Position numbers and translations under genes: made by a program. The notes under the pieces were generated by a model. That model searched no databases. It saw only the letters and a program-made list of their open reading frames with translations, and had not been told where the DNA came from. From JBCCSZ01 sp039821145 (lineage in GTDB: Bacteria; Bacteroidota; Bacteroidia; Chitinophagales; Saprospiraceae): a stretch of DNA of 64,000 bases. Shown one piece after another: positions 25,602 to 34,765 of this stretch. Where the stretch lies: NCBI GenBank assembly GCA_039821145.1, contig JBCBOS010000009.1, positions 212,114-276,113 of the forward strand, read 5' to 3'. Positions within the stretch are counted from its first letter, which is position 1; every line of letters starts with the position of its first letter.

Positions 25602-27107
25602 ATGAAACAGCAACTTAGCGTTTACAACAGTCTGACAAGACAAAAGGAAGTCTTCCGACCGATACACGAAGGTCGAGTAGGGATGTACGTTTGTGGTCCC
25701 ACTGTATACAGCGATGTCCACTTGGGCAACTGTCGTACGTTCACCAGCTTTGACGTCATCTATCGCTATTTGTGTTATTTGGGCTATCAGGTTCGCTATG
25801 TGCGCAACATTACCGATGTGGGCCACTTGGTTGGAGATGCAGACACCGGAGCTGAGGACAAGATTTCCAAAAAGGCCCGCCTCGAACAGTTGGAGCCCAT
25901 GGAGGTTGTACAACGCTACACCAATGGTTTTCACGAGATGATGGCCATTTTCAACAACCGAAAGCCCAGCATTGAACCACGGGCTACTGGCCACATATTG
26001 GGGCAGATCGAGATGGTGCAGCAAATTTTGGACAACGGCTATGCCTATGAGAAGAATGGATCGGTGTATTTTGATACGGTCAAGCTCGCCAAAGAGCAAG
26101 ATGTGTATGGCAAATTGTCTGGTCGGGTAGTGGAAGAGTTGATGTCTGAGACAAGAGACGATCTCAAGAATCAGGGTGAGAAAAACCATCCCTCTGATTT
26201 TGCCATCTGGATCAAGGCCGACCCAACTCACCTCATGCGTTGGAATTCTCCCTGGTCGGAGGGCTTTCCGGGCTGGCACTTGGAGTGCTCGGTCATGAGT
26301 ACCAAATACTTGGGCAAGACTTTTGACATTCACGGTGGTGGCAACGACTTGAAATTTCCACATCACGAAAATGAAGTGGCACAAAACTTTGGCGCTTGCA
26401 AATGTGCGCCGGCCAATTATTGGTTGCATACCAACATGCTGTTGATGAACGGACGGAAAATGTCGAAAAGTGACGACAATTCCATCACACCACAAGAGCT
26501 GTTTACAGGGGAAAGTCCCCACATCAGCAAGGGCTTCTCGCCCATGTCCATCCGCTTCTTCATGCTGCAGTCGCACTATCGGAGCACACTCGACTTGACC
26601 GACGAGGCATTGCTGGCCGCCGAGAAGGGATTCAAACGCCTCATGGAAGGCAATCGCACCCTACAACAGTTGGCACATCCCGGAAAGGGACAGGCAGGAG
26701 AGCTGGACAAAGAGTTGAACGAATTGATCGACGCTGCGCATGCCGACATGAACGACGACTTCAATACACCAAAGGCCTTGGCCCGTCTATTTGAGATGAT
26801 CCCTCGGATCAATGGCCTCAAGGGAGGACAGCTCAGCTTTGACGGCCTGAGCCCAGATACTTTGAACCGTTTGAAACAGACTTTTCACGACTTTCTGTTC
26901 GTTATTTTTGGACTGAAGGACGAGATGCACGAATCCGACAATGGCAACGGAGCCTTCGATGGCCTGATGCAGTTGATCATCGACATCCGCCAGGAGGCCC
27001 GCGCCAAGAAGGATTGGTCAACCTCTGATAAAATCCGGGATGTGTTAAAAGAACTGGACATACAACTCAAGGATGGCAGCGATGGCACCCAATGGTCCAA
27101 AAATTGA
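25602..27107 (+). CDS. cysS: Cysteinyl-tRNA synthetase
   Basis: 501 residues, family length. The HIGH-like motif HLGN is at residues 40-43, zinc Cys31 lies in YVCGPT, the second zinc site is in GWHLECS, and KMSKS is at 286-290. It charges tRNA-Cys with cysteine in the cytoplasm. I chose the ATG at 25602 because the protein starts as in the family (MKQQLSVYNSLT); an upstream ATG at 25563 would lie before the -7 box. The M28 peptidase gene follows after 30 bp. Confidence 0.97.
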   Translation: MKQQLSVYNSLTRQKEVFRPIHEGRVGMYVCGPTVYSDVHLGNCRTFTSFDVIYRYLCYLGYQVRYVRNITDVGHLVGDADTGAEDKISKKARLEQLEPMEVVQRYTNGFHEMMAIFNNRKPSIEPRATGHILGQIEMVQQILDNGYAYEKNGSVYFDTVKLAKEQDVYGKLSGRVVEELMSETRDDLKNQGEKNHPSDFAIWIKADPTHLMRWNSPWSEGFPGWHLECSVMSTKYLGKTFDIHGGGNDLKFPHHENEVAQNFGACKCAPANYWLHTNMLLMNGRKMSKSDDNSITPQELFTGESPHISKGFSPMSIRFFMLQSHYRSTLDLTDEALLAAEKGFKRLMEGNRTLQQLAHPGKGQAGELDKELNELIDAAHADMNDDFNTPKALARLFEMIPRINGLKGGQLSFDGLSPDTLNRLKQTFHDFLFVIFGLKDEMHESDNGNGAFDGLMQLIIDIRQEARAKKDWSTSDKIRDVLKELDIQLKDGSDGTQWSKN

Positions 27108-27137
27108 TCTTTTCCAAAAAATTGAAATGCATTGAAA

Positions 27138-28163
27138 ATGATTTTACAACGCAAAATAGCAATCGCGTTTTTCCTTTGCCTTGGCTTTGGCCTCTTCTGT
27201 ACAAGTTGTGGCAATGATTCTTCTTCCCAAAAACCTGGTGGAGAAGAAACCCCTCCGCCCGCAGCAATAAAAAATGTGGTTGTGCCCAAGTTTGAAAGAG
27301 ATTCAGCTTATGCATACATCGAAAAGCAGATGAGTTTTGGCCCGCGGGTCCCGAATACAGAGGCCCACCGGAAGTGCAAAGAATGGATGGCCGCCAAGCT
27401 CGAAAGTTTCAATGCAGAGGTTGTTCTACAGGACTTCGTTGCCAAGCGGTACGATGGTGTCGACCTACAGGGGACCAACGTCATCGGCCGGATCAATCCA
27501 GATGCCAAACGCCGCATCATGCTCAGTGCGCATTGGGACAGCCGCTTCATCTCCGACTACGACGAGGACGAAGACAACCACGACAAACCAGTTCCCGGCG
27601 CCGACGATGGAGCCAGTGGAGTAGGGGTTTTGTTGGAAATCGCTCGACTGCTGGACAAGTACCCCATTGAGTATGGTGTCGACATCATTTTCTGGGATTT
27701 AGAGGATCAGGGAGAAGGCCGTGGAGATCAGAACAGTTGGTGTCTGGGCTCGCAGTATTGGTCTCGCAATCCACATGTGAGTGGCTACTCTGCCCGCTTT
27801 GGCATCTTGCTGGACATGGTGGGCTCGGAAGGTGCTCGCTTTGTCAAGGACGGCATTTCCCGCCGATTTGCTCCACAGGTTGTGAACAAAGTGTGGAAAA
27901 TGGCCAGGGCCATGGGCTATGGCGATTACTTTCAAGACATCAATGGCCCCGAATTGGTAGATGATCACCTGTTCATCAATACCTTGGCTGGCATTCCCAC
28001 CATCGACATCATCAATCGGCCCGAAGGATCAAAGACTGGCTTCGGGCACTACTGGCACACTCAAAAAGACGACATCACCGTCATCAGCAAGCGGGCCTTG
28101 CGCGCGGTTGGTCAAACGGTTTGTGCGGTGGTCTATCAAACCGACGGTGGGCGATTTTTGTAG
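27138..28163 (+). CDS. M28 family lipoprotein peptidase (glutaminyl-cyclase-like)
   Basis: 341 residues from the ATG at 27138. A lipoprotein signal ends in CTSC (lipid Cys24), followed by a Pro-rich linker. The M28 domain keeps the zinc ligands: AHWDSR (His), GADDGASG (Asp), DLEDQG (Glu) and GHYWHTQKDD (His). The AHWDSR/GADDGASG pattern and an acidic loop YDEDEDNHDK are like bacterial glutaminyl-peptide cyclotransferases rather than classic aminopeptidases, so the reaction may be N-terminal pyroglutamate formation. Probably at the cell envelope. Confidence 0.85.
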   Translation: MILQRKIAIAFFLCLGFGLFCTSCGNDSSSQKPGGEETPPPAAIKNVVVPKFERDSAYAYIEKQMSFGPRVPNTEAHRKCKEWMAAKLESFNAEVVLQDFVAKRYDGVDLQGTNVIGRINPDAKRRIMLSAHWDSRFISDYDEDEDNHDKPVPGADDGASGVGVLLEIARLLDKYPIEYGVDIIFWDLEDQGEGRGDQNSWCLGSQYWSRNPHVSGYSARFGILLDMVGSEGARFVKDGISRRFAPQVVNKVWKMARAMGYGDYFQDINGPELVDDHLFINTLAGIPTIDIINRPEGSKTGFGHYWHTQKDDITVISKRALRAVGQTVCAVVYQTDGGRFL

Positions 28164-28182
28164 CACGCTGGGATAGAATTTT

Positions 28183-28213
28183 TTTGTGATTGGCAGGGGC
28201 TTGTGTACCTTAG
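28183..28213 (+). promoter_or_regulatory. Promoter of the aldehyde dehydrogenase gene (TTTG-N19-TACCTTAG)
   Basis: TTTG (28183-28186), 19 bp, TACCTTAG (28206-28213), one mismatch from TAnnTTTG. The ATG follows 5 bp later at 28219, again suggesting a leaderless transcript. Confidence 0.5.
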
Positions 28214-28218
28214 AGGGC

Positions 28219-29670
28219 ATGGCCCTTGATAAGTACATCAAAAATTACATTGGAGGTGCGCTCATTCCCGCCGATTCAGGCGAATACCTCGACAATGCCA
28301 ATCCTTCTACTGGAAAAATATATTCCTACATTCCCGACTCTGATTCGGTAGATGTCCAAAAGGCAGTGGAAGCTGCAGAACGGGCCCTGCCCGAGTGGTC
28401 TGGCATGGATGTCCAAAAACGCTTTCGCATCCTCATGCGATTGGCCGACATCATCGAACAAAATCTGGAGAGCTTTGCCAAGGCAGAAACCATCGACTCG
28501 GGCAAGCCCCTGGCGACCTCCCGCAGTGTGGACATCCCCAGGGCCCATCAGAATTTTCGGCACTTTGCCACGGCCATCATTCACTTTTCCTCAGAGGCCC
28601 ATCCCATGCAGGGGGAGGCTGTCAATTTCACCCTCCGCCAACCCCTTGGCATCGTGGGTTGCATCTCTCCTTGGAATTTGCCGCTTTACCTGTTGAGTTG
28701 GAAAATTGCGCCGGCCCTGGCTGTTGGCAATTGCGTGATTGCCAAGCCATCGGAAGTGACGCCCATGACGGCCTACTTGTTGTCCAAGGCTTGCATCGAA
28801 GCCGGACTGCCCCCAGGTGTGCTCAGCATCATCCATGGCAAGGGGGCAAAGGCGGGGCAGGCCATCGTGGAACATCCCAAGATCAAGGCCATTTCCTTTA
28901 CCGGAGGCACGCGGACCGGGCAGCAGATTGCCTCAGTGGCTGCGCCGATGTTCAAAAAGCTCTCTCTGGAATTGGGGGGGAAAAATCCCAACATCATCTT
29001 TACCGATTGCGATTTTGACGACATGATGGTGCATACCCTTCGATCGTCCTTTGCCAACAATGGACAGATTTGTCTCTGTGGTTCCCGGATATACATCGAG
29101 CGGCCGATCTATCAGAAGTTCAAGGAGGAACTGGTCAAGCGCACGCAATTCCTCAAGGTGGGCGATCCGTTTTCTTCTGTGACTGACCAAGGGGCCATGT
29201 CCTCCAAGGCACATATGGAAAAGGTGATGGGCTGTTTGTCTCTGGCGGAGGTAGAGGGAGGAACCATCCTATGTGGGGGCCAGCAGGTGCAGCTCAAAGG
29301 CGAATTGGAGCAAGGCTACTTCATGCGTCCGGCAGTCATTGAGGGCCTTCCGATCAATTGTCGGACCAATCAGGAAGAAATTTTTGGCCCTGTGGTCACC
29401 ATCGCCCCCTTTGATACAGAGGAGGAGGTGGTCCAATTGGCCAATGGAACAGCGTACGGATTGTCGGCCACGGTTTGGACCAAGGACATCCGGCGGGCAC
29501 ATCGGGTGGCCGAGCAGCTGCAGTCGGGCATTGTCTGGATCAATTGTTGGCTGCTTCGCGACTTGCGCACGCCTTTTGGTGGGACAAAAAGCTCTGGTGT
29601 CGGGCGAGAGGGGGGACTGGAAATCCTGCGTTTTTTCACAGAACCCAAGAATGTTTGTATCAAGTATTGA
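28219..29670 (+). CDS. Aldehyde dehydrogenase (NAD(P)+), hydroxymuconic-semialdehyde-dehydrogenase-like
   Basis: 483 residues, normal ALDH length. The catalytic Cys285 lies in NNGQICLCG, the general-base Glu in LELGGKNP, and NAD-binding FTGGTRTGQ is present. The Cys-Leu-Cys form and C-terminal GREGGLEILRFFTEPKNVC are like muconic-semialdehyde and betaine-type dehydrogenases; the real substrate is not readable. Start at 28219 because an upstream TTG would lie inside the promoter. The 3' end overlaps the convergent Uma2 gene by 11 bp. Confidence 0.9.
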   Translation: MALDKYIKNYIGGALIPADSGEYLDNANPSTGKIYSYIPDSDSVDVQKAVEAAERALPEWSGMDVQKRFRILMRLADIIEQNLESFAKAETIDSGKPLATSRSVDIPRAHQNFRHFATAIIHFSSEAHPMQGEAVNFTLRQPLGIVGCISPWNLPLYLLSWKIAPALAVGNCVIAKPSEVTPMTAYLLSKACIEAGLPPGVLSIIHGKGAKAGQAIVEHPKIKAISFTGGTRTGQQIASVAAPMFKKLSLELGGKNPNIIFTDCDFDDMMVHTLRSSFANNGQICLCGSRIYIERPIYQKFKEELVKRTQFLKVGDPFSSVTDQGAMSSKAHMEKVMGCLSLAEVEGGTILCGGQQVQLKGELEQGYFMRPAVIEGLPINCRTNQEEIFGPVVTIAPFDTEEEVVQLANGTAYGLSATVWTKDIRRAHRVAEQLQSGIVWINCWLLRDLRTPFGGTKSSGVGREGGLEILRFFTEPKNVCIKY

Positions 29671-30253
29671 ATTCGTCTGGTTCGATGTCGTAGTACAGAT
29701 CGCCCATTTCGATTTGTAGTCCAACGGATTGCAATTCTATGATGCTGGAACGGCCTTCATATCTTTTGATGCTCCACAAATCAGTCTGAGGCTTTTTGTA
29801 AAAAACTTCTACCGATGATTTGCTCTGTTCTATGAGGACATATTCTTGTAGGCTGGGAATCTGGCGATACTTATAAAATTTATCGCCTCTGTCGTAATCG
29901 GCTGTCGACTTCGACAAAACTTCGACAATCAAAATTGGGTTGACAACGGAGTTTTCATCAGTTTCCGACTTTTCTACTTCGCCACATACCACCATGGTGT
30001 CGGGGTATACAAATGCATTGAGTGAAGGAATATTCAGTCGGATTTCACTTGTGAGGGCTTTGCAGGAATCATTGCTGGCTCGCAATTTATTTCGAAGCTC
30101 TGAGTAGATGTTGCCACAGAGCAAACCGTGATTGATGGTACCACCCGCAAGAGAGTAGATGTATCCATCATGGTATTCGTATCGGATGCCACTTTCCTTT
30201 TCTTGTAGGAGATATTCCTGAATCGTCAGTTTTGGCAATTTGGAAGCTTTCAT
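29660..30253 (-). CDS. Uma2-family (DUF820) restriction-endonuclease-fold protein
   Basis: 197 residues. Family pattern: LTIQEYLLQEKESGIRYEYHDG, the Asp of FVYPDTMVV, then LIVEVLSKSTADYDRGDKFYKY, giving a PD-(D/E)xK-like metal site. These proteins are common in cyanobacteria and scattered elsewhere; their function is not established. It is a single gene, convergent with and overlapping the aldehyde dehydrogenase by 11 bp; mutL lies 39 bp upstream on the same strand. Confidence 0.82.
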   Translation of the reverse strand: MKASKLPKLTIQEYLLQEKESGIRYEYHDGYIYSLAGGTINHGLLCGNIYSELRNKLRASNDSCKALTSEIRLNIPSLNAFVYPDTMVVCGEVEKSETDENSVVNPILIVEVLSKSTADYDRGDKFYKYRQIPSLQEYVLIEQSKSSVEVFYKKPQTDLWSIKRYEGRSSIIELQSVGLQIEMGDLYYDIEPDEFNT

Positions 30254-30292
30254 TCCTCATTTTTTTGGTCAGAAATATTAATTGCCCGATTG

Positions 30293-32161
30293 CTAGGTCA
30301 TGAACCGCCGTTCCAACTCTTCCAATTCATAGGTCAAAAAGCAATGGCGACCCGATGGGCTTTTGAAGGGGACTTGGCAGGCGAAGAGTTTGTCGATGAG
30401 CTCTTGCATCTCGGCTGGATTGAGCTTTTGCCCCCGCTTGATGGCCGCACTTTTGGCCAGCGAACGAGCCAGTTTTTCTTCCAAACCAAGGTTCATGTCC
30501 CTGTTTTGTTTGTACTGCTCGATGAGTGATTCGATCAGTTTTTGCTCGTCCTTTCCCGGATTGAGGTTGGCCGGAATGCCGTGCATGACGAAGCTGTCTT
30601 TGCCAAATTCCTGGATGTCGAAGCCCAGTTGGTTGACCAGAGGCAGCATTTCCTGCATGATGGGGAAATCAGCCGGTGCCAATTCGATGGTCTTGGGGAA
30701 GAGTTGTTTTTGGGTGACCGTTTGCTGATTGCTCAATGCCTCCAGATAGCGTTCGTACAAAATCCGTTCGTGGGCGGCCTGCTGGTCGATGAGGAGGAAA
30801 CCCGATTTGATGTGGCTGACGATGTAGCTGGAGTGAACCTGATAGGGTTGTCGGGACGACTTGATGAGTTTGTCGCCTCCTTCTCCACCCCCCGTTTGCT
30901 CCGACCATTGGCTTTCGATGGTGAGGGGAGCGGAAGAATTGACGGTGGCAGGTTCGCTGTTTTGCGAGTTGGGCTCGTCGAGGCCGTCGTAGAGTTTTTC
31001 CCAGTGCTTGAGATTGGAGGACTGTAGCTTTTGGTAGGGACTTTTGTCCTGTGGACGGTAATCCGATGTTCCCTTGCTACCTTGTCCATTGGTCTTGGCC
31101 TGCTCGCCGGGAGTTCCCGTTTGGTAGCTGCCAAAATTGACATCCTGATCGAAATCGAGCATGGGCGTGATGCTGTGCTGTCCGAGGGCATGGCGTACGG
31201 CTACCTTGAGGTAGTTGTAGACCAGGCGTTCGTCGTCAAACTTGATTTCCTGCTTGGTCGGATGCACGTTGATGTCGATGTGAGTGGGGTCGATGTCTAG
31301 AAATATGATGTAGAGTGGATAGGTATCCTTTTGCAAAATCTCCTCGTAGGCGCCCATGATGGCGTGGTTGAGGTAAGAGCTTTTGATGAAGCGGTTGTTG
31401 ACAAAGAGGAACTGTTCGCCTCGGGTGCGCTTGGCAAATTCGGGTTTGCCGACATAGCCTTCGAGTCGCAGGATGTCCGTTTCCTCTTTTACAGGCACCA
31501 ATTTTTTATTGGCATGGCTTCCCAACAGACCCACGATGCGCTGGCGAAGATTTCCTGGGCCGAGGTGATAGACTTCGTTGCCATTGTGGTGGAGGGAAAA
31601 ATGCAGGTCGGGATGGGCCAGAGCGATGCGCTGAAACTCATCGTTGATGTGGCGCATTTCCACCGAGTTGGACTTGAGGAAGTTGCGGCGGGCCGGGATG
31701 TTGAAAAAGAGGTTGCGAACGGCGATGCTGGTTCCTGTGGGACATTGACAAGCCTCCTGCAATTTGAGTTCGGAAGCCTCGATCTGCAGGCGAGTGCCCA
31801 ACTCCTGGTCCCCTTTGCGGGTACGCATCTCCACTTGGGCCACAGCGGCAATGGAAGCCAATGCTTCGCCTCTGAATCCCATGGTGCGAATGGAAAAGAG
31901 GTCTTCGGTCCGTCGGATCTTGGAGGTAGCGTGTCGTTGGAAGCTGAGGATGCCATCGGACTGGGACATACCACAACCGTTGTCCGTCACCTGAATGAGG
32001 GTTTTCCCCGCATCTTTGACGATCAGTTTGATGTGCGAGCCCCCGGCATCAATGGCATTTTCCATCAATTCCTTCACCACAGAAGCCGGCCGTTGGATCA
32101 CTTCCCCGGCTGCGATTTGATTGGCAATGGCATCGGGGAGCAGCTGAATAATATCAGCCAT
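30293..32161 (-). CDS. mutL: DNA mismatch repair protein MutL
   Basis: 622 residues from the ATG at 32161. The GHKL ATPase domain is intact: VKELMENAIDAG, DNGCGM and GFRGEALASI. The C-terminal dimerisation domain has DQQAAHERILYER, a version of the endonuclease motif DQHA(x)2E(x)4E with His replaced by Gln; the CPHGRP-type motif reads SPSGRH. Thus part of the nuclease metal site looks altered. MutL links MutS mismatch recognition to strand excision. The small membrane-protein gene lies about 50 bp upstream on the same strand. Confidence 0.95.
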   Translation of the reverse strand: MADIIQLLPDAIANQIAAGEVIQRPASVVKELMENAIDAGGSHIKLIVKDAGKTLIQVTDNGCGMSQSDGILSFQRHATSKIRRTEDLFSIRTMGFRGEALASIAAVAQVEMRTRKGDQELGTRLQIEASELKLQEACQCPTGTSIAVRNLFFNIPARRNFLKSNSVEMRHINDEFQRIALAHPDLHFSLHHNGNEVYHLGPGNLRQRIVGLLGSHANKKLVPVKEETDILRLEGYVGKPEFAKRTRGEQFLFVNNRFIKSSYLNHAIMGAYEEILQKDTYPLYIIFLDIDPTHIDINVHPTKQEIKFDDERLVYNYLKVAVRHALGQHSITPMLDFDQDVNFGSYQTGTPGEQAKTNGQGSKGTSDYRPQDKSPYQKLQSSNLKHWEKLYDGLDEPNSQNSEPATVNSSAPLTIESQWSEQTGGGEGGDKLIKSSRQPYQVHSSYIVSHIKSGFLLIDQQAAHERILYERYLEALSNQQTVTQKQLFPKTIELAPADFPIMQEMLPLVNQLGFDIQEFGKDSFVMHGIPANLNPGKDEQKLIESLIEQYKQNRDMNLGLEEKLARSLAKSAAIKRGQKLNPAEMQELIDKLFACQVPFKSPSGRHCFLTYELEELERRFMT

Positions 32162-32210
32162 ACGATTGACAGTTTTGTTCAAGAAATTTTGGATGCCAAC
32201 ACAGCATCTC

Positions 32211-32549
32211 TTACTCTAGAAGCTGGTTGTTCGTCTCAAAATAGTTTGCAATAACAGGCAAATATACTTGAATAAAGAAGAAGGTCAAGACAACAAGTGC
32301 TACGATTACCAACAAAAGCGTCAAATTGGACTTTCTGATCTGCCTTGCGCGATATTGTCGGTCAGAATTGTAAGAGCGGCGAAGTCCACCAGAGATGCGC
32401 TCTTTGATGGCTTCCGGATCTCCGTCTTTGGCCTTTTGGACATTTTCAATCCGTTGGCGCAGTTCCTCCTTGTCGGGGTCCCAATAACGTGGAATGTATT
32501 CGAAGCGTTGGTGCTTGGGCGTACGGGAGAGGAATCTGAGTTTGGACAT
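32211..32549 (-). CDS. Small single-pass membrane protein of unknown function
   Basis: 112 residues from the ATG at 32549 (MSKLRFLSRTPKHQRF; a GTG two codons upstream is possible). The N-terminal two thirds are polar and charged, followed by one transmembrane helix (about 76-98, LTLLLVIVALVVLTFFFIQV) and a short C-tail. A homologue of this type seems common in Bacteroidota genomes, but I know of no function. It precedes mutL on the same strand. Confidence 0.7.
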   Translation of the reverse strand: MSKLRFLSRTPKHQRFEYIPRYWDPDKEELRQRIENVQKAKDGDPEAIKERISGGLRRSYNSDRQYRARQIRKSNLTLLLVIVALVVLTFFFIQVYLPVIANYFETNNQLLE

Positions 32550-32866
32550 AATCACTGCTTTAGGTGAAAAATACGACTTTTGCCTGACTTAGGCAGGGCT
32601 CTCGCCATTTTTTTGGTCGTCACGCAACAAACCTATCATTGCTTTGAAGTGTTACGCTACTTTCTTAAACTTCGTAGAGTGAGTCATCAGAGGTTTTGAA
32701 GTCATCGTTCAAAAGAAGCCTTCTAAAATACCTCAGCATTCGCACTACAAAACTTAAGATGCAGACTGCTGATTTTTTGGCGGTAAACAATGTGGAAATA
32801 CATATATTTGCATCAATCTTCTAAACATTGAGCCTGTCCAGACAGGTTCTTCATCCTAGCAACGCA
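32550..32866. other. 317-bp divergent intergenic region upstream of purF
   Basis: The right end holds the purF promoter (32777-32810). The left half must contain the promoter of the minus-strand membrane-protein gene, but I see no clear -7 box there. No ORF, hairpin or repeat of note. Confidence 0.5.
32777..32810 (+). promoter_or_regulatory. Promoter of the purF-like gene (TTG-N23-TATATTTG)
   Basis: The -7 box TATATTTG (32803-32810) is an exact consensus match; a TTG lies at 32777-32779 with a longish 23-bp spacing. The ATG is at 32867. Confidence 0.5.
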
Positions 32867-34762
32867 ATGAGCGACCAGATCAAACACGAATGTGGCATTG
32901 CCCTCGTCAGATTGTTGAAGCCTCTTGACTACTACTATCGGAAGTACGGCACGGCTCTATACGGAATGAACAAATTGCGTCTCTTGATGCAAAAACAACG
33001 CAATCGCGGGCAGGATGGAGCTGGGGTGGCGACCATCAAGCTCAACCCCAAACCCGGGACCAGGTACATCGATCGCAAGCGAAGCAGTTCTTCCAGCTAT
33101 CTCAACGACCTGTTCACCAAAATCTACAACAACTTCAAAGGCCTCAAAAACCACCAGATCAACGACCCGGCCTGGCTCAAAAACAAGAGACCTTTTACGG
33201 GAGAACTTCTCTTGGGGCACTTGCGATATGGAACACACGGCAACAACAGCGTTGATACCTGCCATCCATTCATCCGTCGCAACAATTGGATCAGCAGAAA
33301 CCTGGTACTGGCTGGCAACTTCAATATGACCAATGTCGATGAGCTGTTTGAGGAGTTGGTCAGTTTTGGCCAATACCCTGTCGAGCATTCTGATACGGTC
33401 ACCATGCTGGAAAAAATCGGTCACTTCTTGGATGACGAAGTCCAACGACTACACACTTGGTTCAAGCCCGATGGCTACACCAGCCAGGAAGTCAATGAAA
33501 TGATCTTTGAGCATCTCGACGTTCAACGCCTCTTGAAGCGGGCGAGCAAAAAACTGGATGGAGGATATGTCATGGCGGGACTGATTGGCCATGGCGATGC
33601 CTTTGTGATGCGCGATCCGGGAGGCATTCGCCCCGCTTATTACTACGCCGATGACGAAGTCGTGGTGGTGGCCTCGGAGCGTCCAGCCATCCAAACGGCC
33701 TTCAACATCCACTACAGCAAGGTACGCGAAATCACCCCTGGCCATGCTTTGGTCATCAAGTGCCACGGAAAGGTCAGTGAAGAGCGTTTTACCAGCCCCA
33801 CCAAGATAGCGCCTTGTTCCTTTGAACGCATTTACTTTTCTCGGGGCACGGACAAGGACATTTACCTAGAACGCAAAAAATTGGGGCAACAATTGGCCAA
33901 GCCCATCTTGAAGGCCGTCAAAGGAGACCTGCGCAATACGGTGTTTTCTTTTGTACCCAACACGGCGGAAACTGCTTTTTATGGTATGGTGGAGGGCATC
34001 AATGACGAGCTCAATAAGATGAAGATTGAAAAGATCATGGCCATGGGCAACGACATCAAGCCCCGGAAATTGGAAAAAGTGCTTTCCCAGCAAATTCGGG
34101 TGGAGAAAATCGTCGTCAAGGATGCCAAACTCCGCACCTTCATCGCCGATGATGCCTCCCGAGATGATCTGGTGTCGCATGTTTACGATGTCACCTACGG
34201 CATTGTCACCAACGAAAAAGATACCCTGGTCCTCATCGATGATTCCATCGTGCGTGGCACAACTCTCAAGCGAAGCATCTTGAGCATCGTGGCCCGACTG
34301 CGACCCAAAAAGATCATCATTGTCTCTTCTGCCCCGCAAATTCGCTTCCCGGATTGCTACGGCATAGACATGAGCCGTCTGAAGGATTTTGTCGCCTTCC
34401 GCGCCTTGGTCGAGCTGATCACAGAGGAAGGGAAGTCCGAGCTATTGGACGAGGCGTATGAGCGATGCAAAGCCCAGGAAAAATTGCCCAAGGAGCAAGT
34501 GACCAACGAGCTGGCCAAGCTGTACGATTTGTTTCCCTACGAGAAGATTTCCAAGAAGATTGCAGAGATTGTGACCCCTGCTGGCATCAAGCCCAAGGTA
34601 GAGGTCATCTATCAAACCTTGGAGGGATTGCACGAGGCCTGTCCAAATCACAATGGAGATTGGTATTTCTCTGGCGACTTCCCGACTCCTGGTGGCAACA
34701 AAGTGGTCAACCGAGCCTTCATCAACTACATGGAGCGCGTCGATCAACGGGCTTATTTGTAA
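32867..34762 (+). CDS. purF: Amidophosphoribosyltransferase, long PurF-type paralogue
   Basis: 631 residues from the ATG at 32867. A class II glutamine amidotransferase domain comes first: candidate nucleophile Cys9 after a short MSDQIKHE propeptide-like start, RNRGQDGAG, GHLRYGTHG, and DPGGIRPAYYY. A phosphoribosyltransferase domain follows with the PRPP motif LIDDSIVRGTT (about 456-466). PurF makes phosphoribosylamine, the first step of purine synthesis. Typical PurF has about 470-500 residues; here insertions (for example a Ser/Lys-rich loop near 70-85) and a C-terminal extension add length. It may be the second, long paralogue seen in Bacteroidota rather than the main PurF. Confidence 0.82.
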   Translation: MSDQIKHECGIALVRLLKPLDYYYRKYGTALYGMNKLRLLMQKQRNRGQDGAGVATIKLNPKPGTRYIDRKRSSSSSYLNDLFTKIYNNFKGLKNHQINDPAWLKNKRPFTGELLLGHLRYGTHGNNSVDTCHPFIRRNNWISRNLVLAGNFNMTNVDELFEELVSFGQYPVEHSDTVTMLEKIGHFLDDEVQRLHTWFKPDGYTSQEVNEMIFEHLDVQRLLKRASKKLDGGYVMAGLIGHGDAFVMRDPGGIRPAYYYADDEVVVVASERPAIQTAFNIHYSKVREITPGHALVIKCHGKVSEERFTSPTKIAPCSFERIYFSRGTDKDIYLERKKLGQQLAKPILKAVKGDLRNTVFSFVPNTAETAFYGMVEGINDELNKMKIEKIMAMGNDIKPRKLEKVLSQQIRVEKIVVKDAKLRTFIADDASRDDLVSHVYDVTYGIVTNEKDTLVLIDDSIVRGTTLKRSILSIVARLRPKKIIIVSSAPQIRFPDCYGIDMSRLKDFVAFRALVELITEEGKSELLDEAYERCKAQEKLPKEQVTNELAKLYDLFPYEKISKKIAEIVTPAGIKPKVEVIYQTLEGLHEACPNHNGDWYFSGDFPTPGGNKVVNRAFINYMERVDQRAYL

Positions 34763-34765
34763 TCA

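Noticed and set aside
25584..26576. 330-residue minus-strand open frame opposite cysS
   Set aside because: Shadow of cysS, whose HLGN and KMSKS motifs are intact.
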